Source: Tachypleus tridentatus
Lineage: Eukaryota > Arthropoda > Merostomata > Xiphosura > Limulidae
DNA length: 64,000 bases
NCBI RefSeq assembly: GCF_004210375.1
Contig: NC_134833.1
Span: forward strand, 49,470,782-49,534,781
Direction of reading: 5' to 3'
Both the position numbers and the translations under genes were made by a program. Positions 55,778-64,000 of the stretch are shown piece after piece; within the stretch, counting starts at the first letter, position 1, and every line of letters begins with the position of its first letter. The notes beneath the pieces were generated by a model. That model searched no databases. It worked only from the letters and a program-made list of their open reading frames with translations, and was not told the origin of the DNA.

Positions 55778-55895
55778 GTGTGTGTGTTACTACTAGTTAT
55801 TAAGACTAAACGGATAAAATCCTTCACTGCCCAGAAACACATAGGGTGGATTTTAGTTTAAAATGACGTTAGTGACAAAGTAATTACAGACTTGT
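55778..55895. repeat. dispersed repeat, copy 2 of 2
   Basis: Second copy of the 54455-54570 repeat, with CACTGCCCAGAAACACATAG and AATGACGTTAGTGAC. Confidence 0.65.
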
Positions 55896-56012
55896 AAGTC
55901 TATAGTTCTTTTATTTGCGACACCTTGATTTCAACTAGGCCTGATGTGGTATCTGTTGATTTTTTAAGACTTATCTAGCAATACACTTTTAAGATTCACA
56001 AGCGAATTCGGT

Positions 56013-56252
56013 AGGTTTGGTTTGGTCTGAATTTCGCGCAAAGCTACTCGAGGGCTATCTGCGCTAGCCATCCCTAATTTATCAGTGTAGGACAAGAGTG
56101 AAGGTAACTAGTTATCACCACTCACCGCCAACTCTTTTACGAACGAATAATGGGATTGACCGTCACATTACAGCGCCCCCACGGCTGAAAGAGCGAGCAT
56201 GTTTGGTATAACGGGGATTCAAACCCGCGACCCTTAGATTATGAGTCGAGTG
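56013..56252 (-). repeat. 5'-truncated family-1 SINE with target duplication
   Basis: Body and B-box part are present but the A-box end of the head is absent. The element stops at ATGAGTCGAGTG. Flanks GAATTCGGT repeat at 56004-56012 and 56253-56261, so the truncation happened at insertion. Confidence 0.85.
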
Positions 56253-56364
56253 GAATTCGGTGGGACTGAGCTCATTACCAGATTAAAGTATACTCTGCAT
56301 TACCACATATTTAACGATTATTGTATCCTTACAATGTCATTGTTGTTGCATTTTAAACATGGCT

Positions 56365-56475
56365 CCCTGTAGGATAGCAGTAAATTTCTGGTCTTACAAC
56401 GTTAAAATGTGGGTATCCATTCTACGCAGTGGACACAGCACGTAGCCTCACGCAGCTTTGCCATAAAACGAAAAG
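56365..56475 (+). repeat. SINE, family 3-like, diverged
   Basis: CTTACAACGTTAAAATGTGG, GCAGTGGACACAGCACGTAG and CGCAGCTTTGCCATAAAACG follow family-3 order. Confidence 0.5.
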
Positions 56476-56744
56476 GCATTTTAGCACCACCTGTTGTCAG
56501 TTGACTAAACTGAAATAATTTTACACATGGTAAAGTGTGTATTACTCTAGTGATTTTTAATAAGCATATAACCAAATTCAATTACAGCCACAGTGCAGAG
56601 ATAATCGTTGTGTAAAAACTAACTTTGGAACTACATTTTTACCTTGTTTGGCGTTTTGTAGGTAGTGTAATATTATCAAATTTTGAAGCTTTTTGGAAAG
56701 GATGTGTAACATCCCTTTTTGTAGCAAACTACTCAAACAGTCAG

Positions 56745-56870
56745 ATCAGCAGGAGAATGGTATGTCTACAGACTTACAGTGCTCGAAAACGGGTTTCAAT
56801 ACATGTGGTTAACAGAGCACAAATAGCCCATTATATAGGTTTATGGTTAACTTCAAATAATCAAAGAAAC
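56745..56870 (+). repeat. SINE, family 2
   Basis: GGTATGTCTACAGACTTACA, ACGGGTTTCAATACATGTGG, CAGAGCACAAATAGCCCATT, then an A-rich end. Confidence 0.7.
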
Positions 56871-57717
56871 ATAAAAGGGTGTTGATACCTGGGATGTATA
56901 ATTTCTAAGATGGTAAATGGAGAGAAACAGGACTCTCCAAAAATAGACCTGCAGCTACTCGTATCCCAAATTAAAGCGTAACGTCTTACTTGTTGAGTCC
57001 GTGAAGACACGGATCAGGAAGGAAAGCGTTCACATGCCCCAGGCAACAATGAACTACACAACATATTTGGCGACACGGACTGTAACGACGAGGTGAGGCT
57101 TCAAAATCATTTGAATATAAAGTATTTAACCCTATGTAAATTTAACACGTCATGTTAATATATATATATATAATTAATGAAGTTCAGTGAAGCCTTACTC
57201 ATACCTACCTACAAGTAATAAAAACTTGCAAAAATTAAGTACGACGTAATGATGACAATGCTAAAAAGTACGGAAGCATGGTAGGGATAAGTACACAAAA
57301 CCATACATGAGGAGTCAAATACTCTACAAATAGCTTTTATATCAAACTAAATATCGAATTACTATCATTTACATGAATTCAAGTTTGAATATAAACCATT
57401 TAAACTTAATAATTCTATATAGTAACTGATAACTAGAAGCACGTAAGATTGATTTCACTATTTACAAACTACTGATTTAGGGATCTGTGTTTCTGTTTTT
57501 GTACTTGTTTCCATTGCCATCTCTACATCATACTTAAATTGCAAACTTTTTATTAAAGTTTCTTTTATTTCTTAAACAATTTCATTGAAATAGGTTGATA
57601 AGCGAACATTTCTTTTATTTGTATAATTTAATGGTTAATATAATTTGCATTTTGTCAGTTTCTCTGATTCTGTGTTACACTGGGGCCTGTGAATCTAGAA
57701 TGGTTCCTCCAAAATAT

Positions 57718-57993
57718 GGGCCAGGCATGGCCAAGCATGTTAAGGCGTGAGACTCGTAATCTGAGGGTCGCGGGTTCGCATTCCCGTCGCGCCAAACATG
57801 CTCGCCCTTTCAGCCGTGGGGGCGTTATAATATGCGGTCAATCCCACTATTCGTTGGTGAAAGAGTAGCCCAAGAGTTGGCGGTGGGTGGTGATAACTAG
57901 CTGCCTTCCTTCTTGTTTTACAGTGCTAAATTAAGGACGGCTAGCACAGATAGCCCTCGAGTAGCTTTGTGCAAAATTCGAAAACAAAAAAAA
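57718..57993 (+). repeat. tRNA-derived SINE, family 1
   Basis: Full length and close to the apparent consensus: GGGTCGCGGGTTCGCATTCC and the complete body and tail. Overlapping open frames here are read-through of the SINE. Confidence 0.92.
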
Positions 57994-58598
57994 TCCTTCA
58001 AAATAATACAAGTATCCTGGAGTACTTCACTGGCGTTAAGTCGATACTTAAAGAACCCACACCTTTCAGTTTCTCTCAATTCACTGCATTTACGTACAAT
58101 CGACTCCACCACATGCTAGAGCTATATCGATTAATTGGAAGGGCATCATACAGATTTCAGCTCATGAAATGTGATACCACAAATTACATAAACAACTGCC
58201 AGACTTACTCCCACTGGTGATATGTTAGTTGCATAAATACTTGATTCCCTCTTTCAACCTAAGGATGACCATAGAAGGTTGAAACATTGTTCTGTACTTT
58301 AATTTAATTAAAGTTGTAAACCCATACCAGCCGTCTTGAGAACACCCTTCATCTTCTTGATAACTGGAATATTAATTTAGATATTTTTTTATTTATTTGT
58401 TTTTAATAACATTGTTTTGGCAGATATGTTTATGTAAGGAAAACTGACAAACGGTCGTTATATAAGAACAATTTAAGCTGCTATCTAGCGACCGAAAATG
58501 AATATATTATTTATGAAACACGACGATAGTATACGTTTATAAACTGAACTCACTGCTTAGTAATAGTTTTTTTATTCTCATTATTTCCCCATAAAAGT

Positions 58599-58812
58599 AC
58601 CTGTGGTAGAAGAACAGAGTAGATTTTTGTTATACAAGCTACGTGTGGTAGAAGAACAAAGTAGTATTTTTGATATACAAGCTACGTGTGGTAGAAGACC
58701 AGAGTAGTATTTTTATTATACAAGCTACGTGTGGTAGAAGAACAGAGTAGTATTTTTGTTATACAAGCTACGTGTGGTAGAAGAACCGAGTAGTATATTT
58801 GTTATACAAGCT
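58599..58812. repeat. 43-bp minisatellite, 5 copies
   Basis: The unit begins ACGTGTGGTAGAAGAACAGA and continues GTAGTATTTTTGTTATACAA GCT. Copies start at 58599 (42 bp), 58641, 58684, 58727 and 58770, with few differences. Confidence 0.95.
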
Positions 58813-60856
58813 GTGAAACATTCGATAATGGCAATTAGATGCTCAAATAAGGCTAAAACTCAGATTAATCAGTTATTCCTAAGGATCATAGAATAACAGA
58901 TTAAACGTGTCACCCATATTTTCCTTGATCCATCCTTACATACTAATTACCGCCTTGCTTAGTGATAGACATTCTAGAATGTAACGTATGCAGCCTTATA
59001 GGGCTGAACAAATTAGAAGGTTTAATTAATATCAACAATGCTGCATATTCTTGAAATGTCTACATAAATATAGCGTTACTGTGTGAGTGATATATTTTCT
59101 AAACATTCTAATTTATTCTCTCCGAAAATGCTGAAGTCACATATAAATGAATAAGTGATTTACTGTTCATATCATGTTAAATTTTGATTCTGTTTCAAGA
59201 TTTCGATTTGCGATTAAACATTGCATTGAACTTTACTAGTTCCTTTATATTGTTTACAAAGATCTTACTGTACGTTTTGCTTGTCAGGGATTTTGAATTT
59301 ATCAAACAGAATTTCGTGGGAATGAGCATCTGTAACACCCTAGTTGAAAAGAACAGACAAGACAATAAATAATAAGTAATCATAAGATTTAATTCAATTA
59401 TGGAGTAAGATTATTCTCCATCAAAAGGTTTTCTTATTTCTTATTGTAAGTCTTTGGCTTCCAACAAAATTAACAATAATAAAATTACAAATAAAACATT
59501 TGTTGATTTTTTGGGGCATATGCTATTCGAAATATTATACTGGTGATAACAACTGGATTAGTTTTCAAGCTTACTGGAGTGTAGTTCACCTAGCAGACTT
59601 TCCTTTGTAGAAAATAAAATTATCTATGCTTAGAATGAAAATCCAAACAAGAAAACAATAGTTACTATGAAATGAAAAACGACAAAGAACAACGACAAAA
59701 TATTCAAAAGTTACTCAGAGCATATAAAATGATAAACCTTTAAAACAGTTATAACTTTTATAAATACAACCCCATACTTAACACAGGAAAGGTATTATTT
59801 TTAAACAACTTTATTCATACCATGAGTTATATTTCCAGATAAAACATCTGTTTAGCAGGGAAGTTTCATCCATGGTATTAGAAATCTGCTCACTTGTACG
59901 TATTGCAGTAATCAGTTTTATTGATTGGATAGAAATCATTTATATACCTCCCTAATCTATAGGATTTATCATGCATTTGTAATTTTCTCGTATTTCATCA
60001 ATCAGTGACTGTATAACACGTGGGTATACGTTTTCATTTCATGCAAAGTGTCGGTTGGAGCAATGACATCTCACATACTAAGCGGGTCCTTTACCAAATA
60101 AACAAGGCAACTTGTCTTAACAAAGCAACTTCATAAGAACTGTATCTACAAAAAAGCAAACGTTAGCAGTCTACGTTTTTATGAGTGTTGTGGTATTGTT
60201 TTCTGTTGTATTTTAAGGTAGTCCCATTGATCCAGTTTTAGATTGGAGTCCTACATATATTCAGAGAGAAAAAAAGTGATTAAACTCTTACACATACAAG
60301 AGTCATCGACTGTTAAGACTTGTGAAATTAGTCTTTGTTTTGTACAAATTTTGAGAAACATTTATGTGTTCGTGGTAACAAGTATGTCAGTTATCATCTC
60401 ATAGATTCCTGTGAGTGAATTATCTGACAAACATTACTCTAAGAAGCTTAAAATCTGTATAGATAGATCAATATAAATGAAAAAAATTGTCACTCATTAA
60501 CAACAGTTAACTTTTCTGACCAAGGCCTTTTATCGGTAGTGTTTGGAATCGTTATATAAACTACACACAAGGCAAGTTCGGATGGTAATAATAATGTACT
60601 TGAATTGCTGAAAAGACGTTGTCCTATAGTGATCAAAAAACATTATTGTTAGACACTGAAAGACAGCTCGTATTAGTTTAATGACATAAAATGTGAAGAA
60701 ATGATAAAAAGTAAATAATGGTTGTTTATAATAAGAGGATGACAATACAACACATTTTTATATCGAGGGTACTAAACCCCTGGTTCAAGAAAGAAAGGAA
60801 GAAATGAGAGAACAAAGGGCCTTGGTTTATATTTAGGTCTCAATAAACAAAAGTTG

Positions 60857-60942
60857 TTGTTTTGAATTAAGCACAAACCTACACAATGGGCTATCTGTGG
60901 TCTGCTTACCACGGGTATTGAAACCTACTGAGGGGCAATAAA
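60857..60942 (-). repeat. SINE, family 2, 5' truncated
   Basis: TTTTGAATTAAGCACAAACC, TACACAATGGGCTATCTGTG, CCACGGGTATTGAAACCT, with the head part lost. Confidence 0.7.
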
Positions 60943-61784
60943 CAAAACTTGGACAGTTAGTTCTAAAAACACTTTAGATAAAAGACACTTTCCTATATAA
61001 GTACTAGTTAAGAAAGTGTTCCTGGAATGTAAATAACGTTATCTTTCTCCCTTTCACATGAAGAATGCTCAAATGGTACAGACATTAAGATGTTATCGAA
61101 ATAATGTTAGAAAACTCGTTCATTCGTATTACTGTTCATATTTCTTCTGTATTTAAAAACTCTTTCACTAGCTTTACAACCTGTCTGTATAATATGTAAT
61201 AGCTTATAAAAATCACAGATTGTGCAGTCAGTAGTAGGTATACATGAACATACATGTGCAATTTCTTTTAACCTTAAAAAGTGTGATTGTCCACATGACC
61301 GCAAATTTCAAAGAATGACCGTGAAGGAAGACGTTGTTTTCGAAACTAGATCGAATAAGCTTTATGAATATGCAACCACAAGTTCTCAGTAAAAATGTAT
61401 TTAGAGGATGAATTATTTCGTAAAATGAGAAAGTTATCCATTATTGTTTTAGTTTTCAAAAGAAACACATAAATATGGTATCGAAGTGCTGAGAAAAATG
61501 CGTTTTTGTTTCGCATTTCATTGTTGAAGGTTTGTTGCCGTGAAATTTTGCTCCACATTTGTGGTCATAAATATATAATAAAACTGACAGTCAAGTTTCA
61601 CGATTCGATTATGATAGTCCAACTGATATCGTGTGTGATGTTGATGGCCTGTTCTATCAGGTCAAAATTAGAGACGCTAATACAGATAACTCTTTTTTTC
61701 AGCTTTCCTCAAATATCCCAAACACATAAATATAATACCATATTCTTGGAGTACGTTTCTTGTAATACGTTTGTCGTACCGTAG

Positions 61785-62032
61785 GTTTGTGCGGAAATTT
61801 CGCGCAAAGCTACACAAGGGCTATCTGTGCTAGCCGTCCTTAATTTAGCAGTGTAAGACTAGAGAGAAGGCAGCTACTCATCACCACCCACCGCCAACTC
61901 TTGAGCTACTCTTTTATCAATGAATAGTAGGATTGACCGTCACATTATAACGCCCCTAAGACTGAAGGAGCGAGCACGGTTGGTGATACGGGGATTCAAA
62001 TCTGCGACCCTTAGCCACCTGGCAATGCCGGG
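61785..62032 (-). repeat. tRNA-derived SINE, family 1, internal head deletion
   Basis: Body intact. In the head, the CTGCGACCCTTAG stretch joins directly to CCACCTGGCAATGCCGGGC, so about 20 bases of the anticodon-arm region are missing. Confidence 0.88.
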
Positions 62033-62879
62033 CTTGTATTTAGGAGTAAATAATAATTAAAGATATTTGTTAGTATCTTATTGTAGCCTGGGTTCTTACT
62101 TTCACATTTAATAGAATGAGTTTATGCCTTTAATATTTGAAAATCATTAATGCTATAGTTCAAATATATACAGTCTAATGTATTCCTGCAGTGCTGTAAG
62201 AAAGCAATTATTGCCGAATAAACTGTAAAATCAAGGTATCGCATTGTCTCATATACATATATTTTATGATACTTAAGTTTTACATGAGAAAAAATATAAA
62301 TAACTTCCCTTGATCAAGAATACTTACTTTCAAAAACGTAGAAATCTTTATTACTTACAATTTTAATATTACATGTTCAACACATAAAAGCAAAAATTTT
62401 ACATGAATATAAATGGCATCTTCGTCACGATCAACTTGTCATCATACACATTCCACAAAGGTTACTGAAACATTTGCCACTCTTTAAAATTTGTTGTTAC
62501 AACTCAACAATACGTAACTCTGTTTATTAACTAATACTCACTAACGAACGTAAATGCTTAAAGTTCGTATAAATTGAAAACAAAATAAATAAATAATTAA
62601 AATTTTCCTTCATGTTTTCGGTATACTAAAGAGAAGCATCAAGAAATTTAGTAATTAATTTGTAATAAAATCTATTTACTCCTACTAAGCACATGGTAGC
62701 TCAAATAGATATCCTTTTTTTTTTTCTTATTTTGTAGAAATATGTGAATGTTTTTAAGGGATCCAATGTTGATATTTGGGGCTCTCTACTAGGCACATTG
62801 CTGGAGAGTGACATAAGTGAGTCGACCTCTTGTGAGAAAGATGTAAACACCCTGATGTCTATGATATCAGGAACGTTGA

Positions 62880-63125
62880 CATCATAATTTCATGAAGTAT
62901 CACCAAAAGACAGGGAGATCGTTGCTAGGAGTGACGTCATTGTTCCAAGAAGTGGAACGAGAGCGCATAAATGCCATAACACACTAATATTCTCTTTCAA
63001 TGAAAGTTGTCCAGGAAACATGCTTCTGGGCTGTCTGATAATCTTATCATAAAGTGCCTCAACATGTCATCCAGATCTAAATTTAATTATATTACAAGTA
63101 AAAGCATTATTTTAACAACAACATT
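62880..63125. repeat. dispersed repeat of unknown family, copy 2
   Basis: Counterpart of 41870-42080: CATGAAGTATCACCAAAAGA, GAAAGTTGTCCAGGAAAC, ATTATATTACAAGTAAAAGC. It carries an insertion relative to copy 1. Confidence 0.55.
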
Positions 63126-63520
63126 ATGGATTCGTGAGCTTGGCCTTATACTCGTCGTATGGCTATTTGTTATTGTTTTTGGAAAATTATTTCTTTTTAC
63201 ACACTATTTTATAGTATTAATTTATAAGTTTTAGAAATATGGATGGTGTTACTAGGTTTGTTTGCCACATACAGGTCTCAACTAATGTCTTCATTTTAAT
63301 ATTTCATTGTCTTGGAAATGTTTTATAAAGTTGGATAGTGTTCCACAGAATTTCAACTTATATTTATAATTTTCGTTTATTTATATTACATATGTTAAAC
63401 AAAGACTTATTCAGTTTATTCCTGACATGAATCACGTGTTCAAATAACAAGACCACTAATTGGTTCACTTTGGTTTTGGAAATTACATAGGGCAGATATC
63501 AAGTTTAGAAAGCTTTTAAC

Positions 63521-63625
63521 CTTGTGTGTGTGTGTGTGTGTGTTTTTCTTATAGCAAAGCCACATCAGGCTCTCTGCTGAGTCCACGGAGGGGAATCGAA
63601 CCCTTGATTTTAGCGTTGTAAATTT
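63521..63625 (-). repeat. (TG)n microsatellite next to a family-3 SINE fragment
   Basis: TGTGTG run at about 63523-63543, then CTTATAGCAAAGCCACATCA, GGAGGGGAATCGAACCC and GATTTTAGCGTTGTAAA from family 3, with the 5' end missing. Confidence 0.7.
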
Positions 63626-63973
63626 GACCTTGTGTGTTTATTAAAGGATATGAGACTTCCATTTGAAGGTACGGCGTTTTAACTGATGCATAGTTTTACT
63701 GAACGAAGAGGGTGATAAATACAGCAGAAACATTTTATGAAAACAAAAATTGAACAAGACGGTTATAATATATTGTCGCTGTTTGTATGTTTAAATTATA
63801 TTAATAATGATAATAAACAGTACAAATTCTACATAATTACATATTTTTAAATAAATATAATATTCACCATATTTAGCTATAGTTTTGTACTATACTGAAT
63901 GTACGCCTTGCAACACTCCCTCTGTTTCTGTTTGTCTTAGCAACGCGCCATCTGGTAACAATCCGTAGAACTA

Positions 63974-63981
63974 TGACGTCA
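63974..63981. promoter_or_regulatory. palindromic CRE-like site TGACGTCA
   Basis: An exact cAMP-response-element core within ATGACGTCAT near the window end, in a slightly more GC-rich patch. Other exact cores are at 22186, 51964 and 62933. Function is unproven. Confidence 0.25.
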
Positions 63982-64000
63982 TCATATATGATGTCTGTAG

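Larger units (their letters stand above)
48306..64000. other. distal upstream region: repeats only
   Basis: No coding exon could be supported. Family-1 SINEs: 49416, 52258, 55055, 56013, 57718 and 61785. Family-2: 49773, 51466, 56745 and 60857. Family-3 pieces: 50155, 56365 and 63546. Minisatellites: 54593 and 58599. Dispersed repeats: 54455/55778 and 62880. Remaining stretches, such as 52700-53900, 58820-60850 and 62040-62860, are AT-rich with nothing recognised. Confidence 0.6.

Noticed and set aside
57913-58220. Overlapping plus- and minus-strand open frames
   Set aside because: They begin in the tail of the family-1 SINE at 57718-57993; no protein similarity recognised.
1-64000. CRISPR arrays, bacterial operons or phage-like gene blocks
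   Set aside because: No spaced direct repeats of CRISPR type. The tandem repeats here have no unique spacers, and gene structure is clearly eukaryotic.

Overview
This window is intron-rich, AT-rich animal nuclear DNA. It holds most of one multi-exon gene on the minus strand, a dense population of tRNA-derived SINEs, several dead DNA transposons and some minisatellites. I see no operons, bacterial genes or CRISPR. The dominant SINE family resembles repeats I associate with horseshoe crab (Xiphosura: Limulus/Tachypleus) genomic DNA, and the gene is an arthropod-type Sidestep-family cell-adhesion protein. A chelicerate, most likely a horseshoe crab, is my best reading. The species is an inference from memory, not a database result.

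The gene runs right to left, from 38225 to 2653. Twelve exons can be placed at base resolution with AG acceptors, GT donors and fully compatible phases: Ig1 (37899-38225), Ig2 in two halves (36203-36313 and 33778-33981), Ig3 (31451-31747), Ig4 (28426-28716), Ig5 (21160-21447), a fibronectin type III domain (19745-20041), the transmembrane segment (13825-13965), a 28-nt microexon (11692-11719), and three cytoplasmic exons (7528-7616, 4104-4246, 2653-2829). Together they encode about 797 residues with the layout 5 x Ig, FN3, TM, tail of about 157 residues. This is the Sidestep (Side) architecture. In Drosophila, Side proteins are cell-surface ligands for Beaten-path receptors in axon guidance. 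The first coding exon (start codon and signal peptide) was not found and is probably upstream, either unseen in 38226-64000 or beyond the window.

Region by region: 1-1160 is AT-rich 3' flank. 1160-2420 is a dead Tc1/mariner-like element next to the gene's 3' end. 2653-38225 is the gene, whose introns carry most of the SINEs, a second copy of the same Tc1-like family (26070-27055), a decayed repetitive ORF (23927-24648) preceded by a ten-base-period heat-shock-element-like array (24730-24818), and a 29-bp minisatellite (25734-26040). From 38226 to 64000 no exon could be supported. That stretch holds SINEs, a different Tc1-like element with inverted repeats of about 200 bp (46772-48305), two more minisatellites (54593-54765 and 58599-58812) and two low-copy dispersed repeats of unknown family.

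I did not find a new multi-gene system. The parts most worth following up are the microexon, which controls the reading frame of the cytoplasmic tail, the C-terminal PDZ-ligand-like end, the HSE-like array, the nested SINE insertion and the shared 3' tail of three SINE families.
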